A stretch of DNA of 64,000 nt from CAUZIR01 sp034421295 (GCA_034421295.1 DAOUKM010000002.1:35300-99299), one strand, 5' to 3'; positions 51,247-59,886 are shown, numbered from the stretch's first letter. Numbers and translations are program-made. The notes: generated by a model not told the origin, from the sequence alone.

Positions 51247-51483
51247 ATGGCGAGAAGCCAGAGCGTGCCGCGCAGGGTCGATCCCGAATCGACCCGCAGG
51301 GCATTCAGCTTCCGTTTCTTCGGGGAGGTCTACTCGGAGCTAAGGCGGGTTACGTGGCCTACCCGAGAGGAGACGACGAGGCTGACCATAATGGTGCTGG
51401 CCGTCGCCGCCGCGGTGGGCGTCTTCCTGGGACTGGTGGATATTGGCTTCTCCCGGCTGATGGGCGTAATTCTCGGAAACTAG
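51247..51483 (+). CDS. secE: Preprotein translocase subunit SecE
   Basis: A 78-residue membrane protein. The conserved cytoplasmic helix FGEVYSELRRVTWPTREET is followed by one transmembrane helix (IMVLAVAAAVGVFLGLVDI). It clamps SecY in the protein-export channel. ATG 51247 is four bases after the rpmG stop, with GGAGG in the end of rpmG. nusG begins three bases after the stop. Confidence 0.94.
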   Translation: MARSQSVPRRVDPESTRRAFSFRFFGEVYSELRRVTWPTREETTRLTIMVLAVAAAVGVFLGLVDIGFSRLMGVILGN

Positions 51484-51485
51484 GC

Positions 51486-52064
51486 ATGAGCACTCAGAGC
51501 AAGATGAAATCGGTCGACGAATCGGCGCCGCGCTGGTACATAGTGCATGCCTACTCGGGCCAGGAAGAGCGGGTCAAGAGGAACCTGGAGCTCCGTATCG
51601 AGACGATGGATGTGTCCGACAAGATCTTTGAAGTCGTAGTGCCGACCGAGGAGGAGATCGAGATCAAGGACGGGCAGCGGGTGCCCGTTCCCAGGAAGGT
51701 CTTCCCCGGCTACATCATGGTGCGCATGTCCATGGACGATGAGAGCTGGCACGTGGTCCGCAATACGCCCGGTGTCACGGGTTTCGTTTCAGCCGAGGAC
51801 GAGAGCGAAAAGCGCGCAAAGCCGGTGCCCCTTGAGGATGACGAGGTAAAGAACATCCTCGATCAGATGGAGTCGGCAACCCCCCGGGTCAGGGTGGGAT
51901 TTTCCAAGGGCCAGGTGGTACGTATCACCGACGGGCCGTTCGTGGACTTCATGGGCAGTGTCGACGAGGTGTACGCCGACCGCGCCAAGGTCAAGGTGCT
52001 GGTGTCGTTCTTCGGTCGCGAGACGCCGGTCGAACTCGACTTCTTGCAGGTAGAGCGCACCTAG
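51486..52064 (+). CDS. nusG: Transcription termination/antitermination protein NusG
   Basis: A 192-residue protein. RWYIVHAYSGQEERVKRNLE opens the NGN domain, VFPGYIMVRMSMDDESWHVVRNTPGVTGFV is conserved, and the KOW domain KGQVVRITDGPFVDFMGSVDEV is near the end. It couples RNA polymerase to ribosomes or Rho. The ATG at 51486 lies three bases after secE. Confidence 0.96.
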   Translation: MSTQSKMKSVDESAPRWYIVHAYSGQEERVKRNLELRIETMDVSDKIFEVVVPTEEEIEIKDGQRVPVPRKVFPGYIMVRMSMDDESWHVVRNTPGVTGFVSAEDESEKRAKPVPLEDDEVKNILDQMESATPRVRVGFSKGQVVRITDGPFVDFMGSVDEVYADRAKVKVLVSFFGRETPVELDFLQVERT

Positions 52065-52173
52065 ACCGGCTCCCTGCGGCCGGGAGCGTGGCGTCGCCCA
52101 GTGCTGGTCGCCTCCCGGACGATCGCCGCAAGCATGGAGCCCACAGGACGAGCAGCGTCGAGCGGAGAATAAC

Positions 52174-52608
52174 GTGGCTAAGAAGGTAAGAACAGTACTA
52201 AAGCTCCAGATAGAGGGAGGCCGGGCCAGCCCGGCCCCGCCGATCGGCCCTGCGCTTGGCCAGCACGGGGTCAACATCATGGCCTTCGTCAAGGAGTACA
52301 ACGAGAAGACCTCCTCAAAGGCGGGAACCATCGTTCCGGTGGACCTGACCGTCTATGAGGATCGGTCATTCAGCTTTGTCCTCAAGACTCCCCCCGCAGC
52401 GGACATGCTGCGAAAGGCGGCAGGTGTGGAAAAGGGCAGTGGGGAACCTAAGCGGGAGAACGTCGGCACCATACCGGCATCCAAGGTCCGTGAAATCGCA
52501 GAGACCAAGATGCCCGATCTCAATGCCGCGGACATAGATGGAGCGATGCAGATAGTGGCGGGCACCGCTAGGAGCATGGGCATCCAGATCGATTGGAGCC
52601 GCACCTAG
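52174..52608 (+). CDS. rplK: 50S ribosomal protein L11
   Basis: A 144-residue protein. GGRASPAPPIGPALGQHGVNIM is the proline-rich N-terminal signature, followed by FSFVLKTPPAADMLRKAAG and the C-terminal RNA-binding AGTARSMGIQIDW. GTG 52174 is the start, with GGAG upstream. L11 binds the GTPase-associated centre of 23S rRNA. Confidence 0.97.
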   Translation: MAKKVRTVLKLQIEGGRASPAPPIGPALGQHGVNIMAFVKEYNEKTSSKAGTIVPVDLTVYEDRSFSFVLKTPPAADMLRKAAGVEKGSGEPKRENVGTIPASKVREIAETKMPDLNAADIDGAMQIVAGTARSMGIQIDWSRT

Positions 52609-52617
52609 GAGGGAGCG

Positions 52618-53334
52618 TTGAAAAGGCACGGGAAGCGATACAAGAGCGCAGCGGCGGTGGTGGACCGCCTGGAGCGGTATTCGCCCGCGGGAGCGGTGGC
52701 CAAGGTCAAGGAGACCGCCACCTCCAATTTCGACGAGACTGTGGAACTGCACCTGCGGACGGGGGCCGATCCACGCCACGCTGATCAGCAGGTCCGGGGA
52801 GTGGCCGCACTGCCGCACGGCTCGGGCAAGCCCGTAAAGATCACGGTATTCGCCCAGGGCGAGGGCATCACCAAGGCCCAGGAGGCCGGGGCCGACTACA
52901 TCGGCGATGACGACCTGATCAAGAAGATCCAGTCAGAGGGCTGGAGCGAGTTTGACGTTTCGATCGCCACGCCGGATATGATGGGCAAGGTGAGCAGGCT
53001 GGGCAGGGTGCTGGGACGAAAGGGCCTGATGCCCAACCCCAAGACCGGTACTGTTGTGTCCCTTGAGGACATCGGACGTGCGGTGGACGAAGCGCGAAAG
53101 GGCAGGGTGGAATTCAGGCTGGACCGTACATCGATCATGCACGTACCGATAGGAAAGGCCAGTTTCGACGAGACCCAGTTGCTGGATAACATGACCTCAG
53201 TAATGGACCATGTCATGCGCGCAAGGCCGTCCGGTGTAAAGGGGCAGTTCATCCGTTCGGCGTTCCTTGCAACCTCTATGGGACCGAGCGTCCCGATGGA
53301 CGTTGCCGCCCTCAGTGACCTTAAGCTAGACTGA
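52618..53334 (+). CDS. rplA: 50S ribosomal protein L1
   Basis: A 238-residue protein. SNFDETVELHLRTGADPRHADQ, GADYIGDDDLI, GRVLGRKGLMPNPKTGTV and GKASFDETQLLDNM are the family blocks. It starts at TTG 52618, nine bases after the rplK stop, with GGAGGG upstream. It forms the L1 stalk and often represses its own operon. Confidence 0.96.
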   Translation: MKRHGKRYKSAAAVVDRLERYSPAGAVAKVKETATSNFDETVELHLRTGADPRHADQQVRGVAALPHGSGKPVKITVFAQGEGITKAQEAGADYIGDDDLIKKIQSEGWSEFDVSIATPDMMGKVSRLGRVLGRKGLMPNPKTGTVVSLEDIGRAVDEARKGRVEFRLDRTSIMHVPIGKASFDETQLLDNMTSVMDHVMRARPSGVKGQFIRSAFLATSMGPSVPMDVAALSDLKLD

Positions 53335-53340
53335 GAAACG

Positions 53341-53420
53341 AAAACCTAGGCCTGAGACAGTCGGTTCCCTCCGCTTAGGCGGAGCGGATTAAATTCACCT
53401 ACCGAGGCACTTCGCACAGG
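53341..53420 (+). promoter_or_regulatory. Ribosomal protein L10 leader
   Basis: The 5' leader of rplJ matches the L10 leader RNA layout: GAGACAGTCGGT, a perfect CTCCGC-TTAG-GCGGAG hairpin (53369-53384), then TTAAAT and CACCTACCGAGGC. L10-L12 binding to it represses rplJL. The match is by motif, not by model search. Confidence 0.8.
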
Positions 53421-53445
53421 GATCCGGTCCGCCGCTGCGGATCAC

Positions 53446-53477
53446 GCCCCGAGGTGTCACTCGGGGCTTTCTTGTTT
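53446..53477 (+). terminator. Intrinsic terminator/attenuator upstream of rplJ
   Basis: GCCCCGAG and CTCGGGGC form a perfect 8-bp stem with a six-base loop (53446-53467), then TTTCTTGTTT. It stands between the L10 leader and the rplJ start, so it could attenuate rplJL transcription. Confidence 0.75.
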
Positions 53478-53508
53478 CAGGCATCGGACAACAGTACGGG
53501 GAATACCC

Positions 53509-54039
53509 ATGCCCACCGAAAGAAAAGAGCGGGAAGTCACCGCCCTCAAAAAGCACATATCGGAGAGCACCATCGCTATCGCCGCGGATTACTCCGGCAT
53601 GTCGGTAGGAGACATGACGGCCCTGAGACGGGCGCTGCGCGGCCAGGGTGTCGATTTCAGGGTCGTCAAGAACACCCTCACCTACATCGCCGCCGACTCG
53701 GTGAACAGGCCGCAGCTCAAGGAAATCGTCAGCGGGCCCACCGGGATCGCCTTTGGGTACGGCGAGGTGGTGGACCCGGTCAAGGTCCTTACCGGCTTCA
53801 TACGGGACAACCGGAGCGTAATGAAGGTTCGCGGGGCGGTGATGGGCGAACGCGTGCTGGATGCCGACCAGGTGGAGGCCCTGGGCAGGCTGCCTTCGAA
53901 GGATGTCCTGATCGCGCGGTTAGCCGGCCAGCTGCAGGGGGGCATTGCGGGCCTGGCCTTCGTCCTCAACGCACCGGTGGCCGGGCTGGCGACGGTACTA
54001 AAGAGACACGTAGAGGCCAGTGGCGCCGATCCTGCATGA
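53509..54039 (+). CDS. rplJ: 50S ribosomal protein L10
   Basis: A 176-residue protein. The N-terminal rRNA-binding domain has MSVGDMTALRRALRGQGVDFRVVKNTL and GPTGIAFGYGEVVDPVKVL; the C-terminal helix that carries L7/L12 dimers follows VLIARLAGQLQGGI. Expression is probably controlled by the L10 leader and hairpin just upstream. rplL follows after 87 bases. Confidence 0.96.
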   Translation: MPTERKEREVTALKKHISESTIAIAADYSGMSVGDMTALRRALRGQGVDFRVVKNTLTYIAADSVNRPQLKEIVSGPTGIAFGYGEVVDPVKVLTGFIRDNRSVMKVRGAVMGERVLDADQVEALGRLPSKDVLIARLAGQLQGGIAGLAFVLNAPVAGLATVLKRHVEASGADPA

Positions 54040-54126
54040 GCGAGACGAGCGCGGGCGACCGCCTGGTATTGAGAGGGCATAGCGCAAACAAGGAGCGATT
54101 GACCACCGAGTGGAGGTGAACCGGAA

Positions 54127-54510
54127 ATGACGAAGACAGAGATTCTCGACGCGATCAAGGAGATGTCGGTACTGGAGCTTTCCGAACTGGTTAAGGACCT
54201 TGAGGAGACCTTTGGAGTGAGCGCTGCGGCACCGGTCGCAGTCGCGGCGCCGGCGGCCGCCGGCGACGGCGCTGCAGGGGCCGCTGCAGAAGAGGAGCAG
54301 ACGGAGTTCAACGTCACCCTGGAGGAGATAGGCCCGAACAAGATCAAGGTGATCAAGGCGGTCAGGGAGTTGACCACGCTGGGTCTCAAGGAGGCCAAGG
54401 AACTCGTCGAGAGCGCTCCCGCCACCGTCAAGGAAGGCGTGGGCAAAGACGATGCCGGAGCCGCCAAGGAAAAGCTCGAGGAAGCCGGGGCCAAGGCAGC
54501 CGTCTCCTAG
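54127..54510 (+). CDS. rplL: 50S ribosomal protein L7/L12
   Basis: A 127-residue protein. The N-terminal dimerisation part is MSVLELSELVKDLEETFGV, then an Ala/Pro/Gly hinge of unusual alanine richness (AAPVAVAAPAAAGDGAAGAA), then the conserved C-terminal domain with KIKVIKAVRELTTLGLKEAK and ELVESAPATVKEG. GAGGTGAA precedes the ATG. rpoB does not follow; a convergent larA-like gene does. Confidence 0.97.
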   Translation: MTKTEILDAIKEMSVLELSELVKDLEETFGVSAAAPVAVAAPAAAGDGAAGAAAEEEQTEFNVTLEEIGPNKIKVIKAVRELTTLGLKEAKELVESAPATVKEGVGKDDAGAAKEKLEEAGAKAAVS

Positions 54511-54573
54511 GGAGTCCTGCCTACTTCGAACTGGCCGCAGCACCGGTTCGGGGCACCGGCCACCCTGGTCCGC

Positions 54574-55848
54574 CTAGGCCCCTTCCGCCAGGTAGGGAAC
54601 CGTCTGTGGACCCTCCGGCAGCACGCATACGCGTGACCCCGGCCCGTGTCTTTTCAGTGCGCTGGCCACCGTTGCCGCAACATCGTCCGTTGCCTTGAGG
54701 TGGGCCGCTCTTACCTGGTCGGCGGTAAGGAACGACGATCTAAGGAATACCTCGGCCCTCATCTGCACCTTGGCCTGAATCTGCACCTGCCACTGGTCGT
54801 GGGTCGTTTCGGGCGTGGACTCGATCTTCCTTAGCAGCTCACCGGGCGACCTGCCATCGCGAAGGATGCGCCCGTACTCGCCGTGGCTGGGTATCCCGTC
54901 GCGGCACTCGGCGGCGCAGATGATCGTGCCTCCCTCACGCACGATCTCGGCGGCGGCGGACATCCCTTTGACCGCCTGGTAAAGGTTCTGATCGAGTGGA
55001 TAGCCCGAGTTGGTGGTCACCACTACTTCGAAGGGTCTATCCACGGGCCGCATCACCGTTCTCCGCGCCGCCTCGCAGGCGGCGGCGTGGACCTGGAACA
55101 TCTCGCCCGCGTAGGCGGCGGTTATGTGCATGTCCCTGTTGATCGTGACATCCAGTGAGAAATCGACGCCGGTCATCGCCGCTATCTCGCGGACAGAATC
55201 GTGCACCGGGTTGCCGTCTGTGACACCCCAGGTCGCCCTCGGGCTGCCGATGCGCGCTGCGTTGTGAAGGTGCATGGTGGTGCCGAACCCCGCAAGGCCC
55301 GGCGCAACCATCTTGGGTCCGCCGGAAAAGCCCGCGAAGAAGTGAGGCTCTACCAGCCCGAGCGTGATTCGGATATCCGCGTCCAGCCAGTGGCGGTTCA
55401 GCAGGATCGGTATGCCGTCGGAGGTCCAGCCCGCGATCTCCAGGCCGCCTTCGTCAAAGGCATCGTGATTGACCACCGGGTAGCAGTCGACAACGTCGGG
55501 ACCCAGCATGTAGGTCAGCTCTTCCAGAGTGTTGGCCCGGTGGGTTCCCGTGGCGATGAGCACGGTGATGCGTTCGCGTGGAACGCGACTCAGTTCCCGG
55601 AGTATGGCGGGCAGCATCAGCCGCGTGGGCGCGGGCCTGGTCACGTCGCAGACCGAAATCGCCACGGTCTGTCCCTCCGAGACGAGATGGCGCAGGGGCT
55701 TAGTGCCCAGGGGATTGCGAATAGCCGTCCTCAGGGCTCCTTCCTCGTCCGGAAGGCTCGGTATGAACCGGGGTTCGACGACCGTGGTCAGGTCGTCTGG
55801 GAAATCGACGTCGATGCCGTCATCGCCGTAGGCGAGCTTTACTCTCAC
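54574..55848 (-). CDS. LarA-family nickel-pincer-dependent racemase/epimerase
   Basis: A 424-residue LarA homologue. The cofactor lysine is K179 in FSGGPKMVAPGLAGF; nickel and catalytic histidines are probably H103 (ATGTHR), H169 (VEPHFFAGF) and H193/H195 (TMHLHNA). LarA enzymes racemise or epimerise 2-hydroxy acids, lactate being the first known. Sequence alone does not tell lactate from malate or sugar-acid substrates. It follows the M20 peptidase gene by six bases on the minus strand, and converges on rplL. larC at 45864 would mature its cofactor. Confidence 0.88.
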   Translation of the reverse strand: MRVKLAYGDDGIDVDFPDDLTTVVEPRFIPSLPDEEGALRTAIRNPLGTKPLRHLVSEGQTVAISVCDVTRPAPTRLMLPAILRELSRVPRERITVLIATGTHRANTLEELTYMLGPDVVDCYPVVNHDAFDEGGLEIAGWTSDGIPILLNRHWLDADIRITLGLVEPHFFAGFSGGPKMVAPGLAGFGTTMHLHNAARIGSPRATWGVTDGNPVHDSVREIAAMTGVDFSLDVTINRDMHITAAYAGEMFQVHAAACEAARRTVMRPVDRPFEVVVTTNSGYPLDQNLYQAVKGMSAAAEIVREGGTIICAAECRDGIPSHGEYGRILRDGRSPGELLRKIESTPETTHDQWQVQIQAKVQMRAEVFLRSSFLTADQVRAAHLKATDDVAATVASALKRHGPGSRVCVLPEGPQTVPYLAEGA

Positions 55849-55854
55849 GCGCCG

Positions 55855-56949
55855 CTAGTCCCTTAGCAGGACCTCGCAGAATTGCGCGGCTTCGACCAGT
55901 TCGGGTATCTTCACGTGCTCCCGCACGGTGTGCATGCCGTTGTCGGCCATTCCGACCACTACCGAGGTGATGCCCCGCTGCCGGAAGATGTTGCCGTCCG
56001 TGCCTCCGCCCGATGCCTTCATCTGCGGCTGCAGACCGATTACCCCCAGAGCCCGGGCAACGCGCCTGTAAGTGGGATCTCCTTCACCAAATTCGTAATG
56101 TTCGAACTCGGTGTGCAAGTGCTGGTCCAGGACGGCCTCCGGATACATGATTCGGACGGTTTCCAGGGCCTCGGCTATCTCCAGTCCGATGTTGTCGATC
56201 GCCTCAAGGTTTTGGCTGCGGAACTCACCGACGATCCTGGCGTTCTCAGGCACGGTGTTGCGCACGCTTCCGCCCTCTATCAGCCCGATGTTAAAGGTCG
56301 TGTCCGCGCTCAGCCGGCCCTGGGGCAGCCGCGTTATCAGCTCTGCTGCCACCCTGATGGCGGAGATTCCCTTCTCGGGTTCGACCCCGGCGTGAGCCGC
56401 TCTCCCGGTGATCTCCACCGTGAATCCGACGTATGTGGGTGCAGCAACCGTGACGGTGCTTACCGGTCCCTCGCCGTCAAACACGACGGCTTCCTTGGCA
56501 TGGATCTTGCTGTAGTCCAGGCTGCGAGCGCCGTGCAGGCCGGTCTCCTCCTCCCTGGTGAGCGCCACCTGATATGGCAGGTGGGATGCTCCGTCCTCCT
56601 TGAGCGACTCAATCGCCTCAAGTACGGCCGCGACTCCAGCCTTGGCGTCGCCGCCAACGATCGTAGTGCCATCGGATCGGATGACATCATCATCTACCCG
56701 AGGCTGTATGCCGCGACCGGGTTCGACCGTATCCATGTGCACCGACAGCAGAAGCGGAATCTGGCCCCCGCCCGGATCTAGGTCGGGAGCGTTGGCGATC
56801 AGGTTTCCGTATCCATCGACCTCGACGGACAGGCCCAGGGCGTCAAGGCGTCGCGACAGGTCTTCGGCGATCTCATCCTCCTCCCCGGATATGCTGTCGA
56901 TCCGAACGATGTCCATGAATGTATTTACGAGCCGGTCGCGGTTGATCAT
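55855..56949 (-). CDS. M20-family metallopeptidase (PepT-like)
   Basis: A 364-residue zinc peptidase. The metal ligands appear as LLSVHMDTVEPG, IVGGDAKAGV, LTREEETGLHGA, FDGEG and the terminal MHTVREHV. The dimerisation lid has ITGRAAHAGVEPEKGISAI. It resembles the PepT/PepT-like tripeptidases but could also deacylate amino acids. ATG 56949 has GAGGGA upstream and is much better than the long upstream extension to 57708. The larA-like gene follows six bases downstream. Confidence 0.9.
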   Translation of the reverse strand: MINRDRLVNTFMDIVRIDSISGEEDEIAEDLSRRLDALGLSVEVDGYGNLIANAPDLDPGGGQIPLLLSVHMDTVEPGRGIQPRVDDDVIRSDGTTIVGGDAKAGVAAVLEAIESLKEDGASHLPYQVALTREEETGLHGARSLDYSKIHAKEAVVFDGEGPVSTVTVAAPTYVGFTVEITGRAAHAGVEPEKGISAIRVAAELITRLPQGRLSADTTFNIGLIEGGSVRNTVPENARIVGEFRSQNLEAIDNIGLEIAEALETVRIMYPEAVLDQHLHTEFEHYEFGEGDPTYRRVARALGVIGLQPQMKASGGGTDGNIFRQRGITSVVVGMADNGMHTVREHVKIPELVEAAQFCEVLLRD

Positions 56950-57231
56950 GCATTTCCCTCGCCCAGACCTGGAGCGGGGCCATTGTATTGGCGCCCATAA
57001 GGGTGTCAAGGAGGACCGCCGTACGCCTAGGGGGCGGCCTTCGGAAACCTGCAGGCCTGCGCCCTCAGGCAAGGGCAATCTGGATGGAAACGCGCCGGAA
57101 TCCTGCGTCCCACTTAGCCTTCTATAAGATCGTCCCGCCCTCAGCCGCCCGAGATGGAAGCGGGAGGAGGTGGGACCTAACGCCACGATAAGGGGCCGGA
57201 CTGCCGCGATGAAACTGACGGAGACGATTCC

Positions 57232-58332
57232 ATGAGAGACAGAGACCATGCCCGCCCATCCCATCCGTACCGCATGTATGGAGCCATCCACGCTCAGCCC
57301 TCTGCCATTGATCGGGTGCTTAAGGACGAGGGCGAATCCGTGAGCAGGCTCGCTCGAAGAGCCGAGTCCACCGGATGTGTGCATCTCGTCGGTATAGGAA
57401 CCTCGTGGCATGCCGCACTGGTAGGTGAGAATCTTCTTTGCACCGTCGGGGGACTGAGTAACGTGCGTGCCTGGAACTCCTTCGAATTCAACGCCTACCG
57501 GCCAGAGTTGGGGGCAGGCGATCTCGTGATCGTGCTCAGCCACCGGGGTACAAAGCGCTATTCGGCCCTGGCGCTTGCCTCGGCCAGGTCTGCCGGAGCT
57601 GTGACCGCTGTAGTGACCGGCATCGGCTCCGCCGTGGAGGCGGACCTTGCGGACATAGTTGTTCGAACGTCCGAACCGGAGAACTCGGCGGCCTTTACGG
57701 TGAGCCACACGTCAGCCATGACGGCTCTGGCCATGCTGGCCGTGGAGATAGGGGCCGGGGCGGGTTCACAGAGCGTGGGAGGGCTGGCCACCGAGCTCGG
57801 TCTTCTTCCCGGCCTGGTGGAGGAGTGCCTCAGGTTGGAACCACGGGTGCGGGATTGGGTTGAAAGCGTCAATTCCGCCGAACGATTCTATTTTGCCGGG
57901 TGGGGCCCCAACGTCGCCACGGCCTATGAGGTGGCGCTAAAGATCAAGGAAACAAGCTATCGCAAGACGGAGGGATTCCAGCTGGAGCAATATCTGCACG
58001 GCCCCTTCGTTGCGACCCACCCGGGCGTTGCCAGCACGTTCATCGTGCCGAGCGGTCCGGGCCGCTCAAGGTCGATGGATCTGATTGCCGCGGTAAACAC
58101 CGTGGGAGGCCACTCGGCCGCCCTCATCGAAGAGGGAGACAGCGAGATCGTTGAGCTGGCTGAGACCGCCCTGTCGCTTCCCCCGACCTGCGAGGCTCTA
58201 ACGCCCATCACCTATCTCATACCGCTTCAGCTATTCACCTACTGGCTCGCCGTGGAATCCGGGTCCAATCCGGATACTTTCCGATGGGACGACCCGCTCC
58301 ACGACGCTGCCCGCGATCACTATCAACTCTGA
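57232..58332 (+). CDS. SIS-domain protein (GlmS isomerase-domain-like)
   Basis: A 366-residue protein with two sugar isomerase domains. The first has CVHLVGIGTSWHAALVGENLL and LVIVLSHRGTKRYSALAL; the second has FYFAGWGPNVATAYEVALKIKETSY and LEQYLHGPFVATHPG, as in the GlmS C-terminal half and AgaS. The glutaminase half of GlmS is absent. It probably handles a phosphorylated amino sugar. The start ATG at 57232 is favoured; TATAAG near 57122 may be its -10. The preceding gap 56950-57231 (282 bases) shows no gene and no glmS ribozyme. Confidence 0.85.
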   Translation: MRDRDHARPSHPYRMYGAIHAQPSAIDRVLKDEGESVSRLARRAESTGCVHLVGIGTSWHAALVGENLLCTVGGLSNVRAWNSFEFNAYRPELGAGDLVIVLSHRGTKRYSALALASARSAGAVTAVVTGIGSAVEADLADIVVRTSEPENSAAFTVSHTSAMTALAMLAVEIGAGAGSQSVGGLATELGLLPGLVEECLRLEPRVRDWVESVNSAERFYFAGWGPNVATAYEVALKIKETSYRKTEGFQLEQYLHGPFVATHPGVASTFIVPSGPGRSRSMDLIAAVNTVGGHSAALIEEGDSEIVELAETALSLPPTCEALTPITYLIPLQLFTYWLAVESGSNPDTFRWDDPLHDAARDHYQL

Positions 58333-58474
58333 GTCGGGGGTTTTCCTCCTGCACCGACATGTTCCGGTCGGGGTCGAATGCGGCAAGGCCACCCTATCGC
58401 CCGGCAGCAAGTGGAATGCACCGGCGCCGGGGCGTCGCGTCTGTGCGCGGCCTTGCCCACATAGTCTTCAGCAG

Positions 58475-58537
58475 GCGGGAGAGTCCCGCATGGCGCCTAC
58501 ATGGACGCAATATAATGACGCCAGTTTTTCGAGGAGG
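58475..58537 (+). promoter_or_regulatory. Cupin-operon control region: inverted repeat, -10 and ribosome binding site
   Basis: GCGGGA-GAG-TCCCGC (58475-58489) is a perfect inverted repeat. TATAAT at 58511-58516 is a consensus -10, and the repeat overlaps where the -35 should be, so it may be an operator. GAGGAGG follows before the ATG at 58543. Confidence 0.5.
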
Positions 58538-58542
58538 CAGCT

Positions 58543-58848
58543 ATGGCAGTTCCCAAAGACGAACTCGGCGAGATCGCGACAAGAGTTATCTTCGAAAACG
58601 AAAGGGTGCGCATCTGGAACCTGATAGTCGACCCGGGCGACTCAAGCGACTGGCACCTTCATCAGAACGACTACATCACCGTTGCAATCGAGGGTGAGGG
58701 TCTTCGCCTCGAGCTCGAGGACGGCACCTCCTCATGGGAAGAGCAGGTGCCAGGTAAACTCCAGTGGCACGGCGACCATAGGGTTCACAGGGTGGTCAAT
58801 ACCACGGACACTCGCTACAAGAATGTCCTGGTGGAACTCCTGAGCTAG
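58543..58848 (+). CDS. Small cupin-fold protein
   Basis: A 101-residue single-domain cupin. ERVRIWNLIVDPGDSSDWHLHQNDYITVAIEG gives the first histidine pair (WHLHQND), and WHGDHRVHRVVNTTDTRYKNVLVEL the second motif. It probably binds a metal. A cupin of this size may be an isomerase, dioxygenase or sensor; the substrate is unknown. It begins a plus-strand run with panE-like, a second cupin and an MFS gene. Confidence 0.82.
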   Translation: MAVPKDELGEIATRVIFENERVRIWNLIVDPGDSSDWHLHQNDYITVAIEGEGLRLELEDGTSSWEEQVPGKLQWHGDHRVHRVVNTTDTRYKNVLVELLS

Positions 58849-58904
58849 GTTCGCTCAACGTTGACCTCTAGAGTCTGCATACACGCACCTAAAGGGGGCC
58901 CGCC

Positions 58905-59861
58905 GTGAACGTTTTAGTGATGGGCTCCGGGGCCGTAGGGGGGTACTTTGGCGCCTTGCTCGCCAGGGATGGACACGAGGTGCTGTTCGTCGCCAGGGGA
59001 GAGCATGCAGAGGCCATGCTCAGACGGGGGCTAGCCATTGAGAGCACAACATCGGGCAATTTTACGGTCTCCGATCCGATGGTGACCGATCGACCGGACC
59101 CCTCGTTTAAGGCTGACATGGTCCTGTTCTGCGTGAAGGGTTATTCGAACGAGGAGGCGGTTGGCCTGATCAGGCCGACTGTCCATGCGGATACCACCAT
59201 ACTCACGCTGCAGAACGGAGTCGGGTCAGGCGACCTCCTTGCGATGGCATTCGGCCGGGATGCGGTGCTGCTGGGCGCAGCCTACGTGGAGGCATCAAGG
59301 GCGGGGCCGGGGTTGGTGGTCGAGCAGGGAGGCCTCTGCAGGATCGTGTTCGGGGAGGCCGATGGCGGGACCACAACCAGGGCGGTGGCGGTAGACGCCA
59401 CCCTAAGGCACGCCGGCATAGAGACTGAACTGGCCGACGACGTTCTGGCGGCACTGTGGACGAAGCTCGTGTTCATCTGTGCGCTGAGCGGGATGTTGTG
59501 CATTACGCGCGAGCCCATGGCTCGCGTGCTCTCAACGCCTGAGACGCGCGAACTGACCAGGCGAGTGATGGACGAAGCCGCCACCGTTGCCCGATCGAAG
59601 GGCATAGCGATAGCCGATGACGTGGAGCGAGAGCACCTCGATTTCTTCGACGAGCACAGCCAGGTCCTCTCCTCGTCGATGTATCTCGATCTGATCAACG
59701 GGAATCCCCTCGAGGTGGGTGTTCTCAATGGCGCCGTGTCCGCCGCAGGGCGAGAGGTGGGCATCGCGACACCGGTCAACGATTTTATCGTGGCATGTCT
59801 GACACCGTACGATCGACGCGCCCGCGAGGCCAGGCGCCGGGCGACGGAAGGAAATCATTGA
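58905..59861 (+). CDS. 2-dehydropantoate 2-reductase family protein (PanE/ApbA)
   Basis: A 318-residue Rossmann protein. VLVMGSGAVGGYFGALLARDGHEV has GxGxxG, then VKGYSNEEAV, LTLQNGVGSGDLL and ALWTKLVFICALSGMLCITREPM, including the catalytic lysine (K in W-T-K). ELTRRVMDEAATVARSKGI and SSMYLDLINGNPLEVGVLNGAV complete the pattern. It reduces ketopantoate in its best-known form, but this family is broad and the cupin neighbours suggest a specialised substrate. The start is GTG 58905. Confidence 0.88.
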   Translation: MNVLVMGSGAVGGYFGALLARDGHEVLFVARGEHAEAMLRRGLAIESTTSGNFTVSDPMVTDRPDPSFKADMVLFCVKGYSNEEAVGLIRPTVHADTTILTLQNGVGSGDLLAMAFGRDAVLLGAAYVEASRAGPGLVVEQGGLCRIVFGEADGGTTTRAVAVDATLRHAGIETELADDVLAALWTKLVFICALSGMLCITREPMARVLSTPETRELTRRVMDEAATVARSKGIAIADDVEREHLDFFDEHSQVLSSSMYLDLINGNPLEVGVLNGAVSAAGREVGIATPVNDFIVACLTPYDRRAREARRRATEGNH

Positions 59862-59886
59862 CGCAGCATCTAAATTGGAGCGTGAA

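Noticed and set aside
49760..51300. tRNA-Trp gene between tuf and secE, as in some bacteria
   Set aside because: The gaps are too short and no CCA-anticodon tRNA fold is present.
56950..57231. Possible glmS ribozyme before the SIS-domain gene
   Set aside because: The leader has no recognisable glmS ribozyme core, and the gene lacks the glutaminase half.
57232..57708. N-terminal extension of the M20 peptidase to 57708
   Set aside because: The extra 250 residues have no fold and overlap the SIS gene; ATG 56949 has a ribosome binding site.
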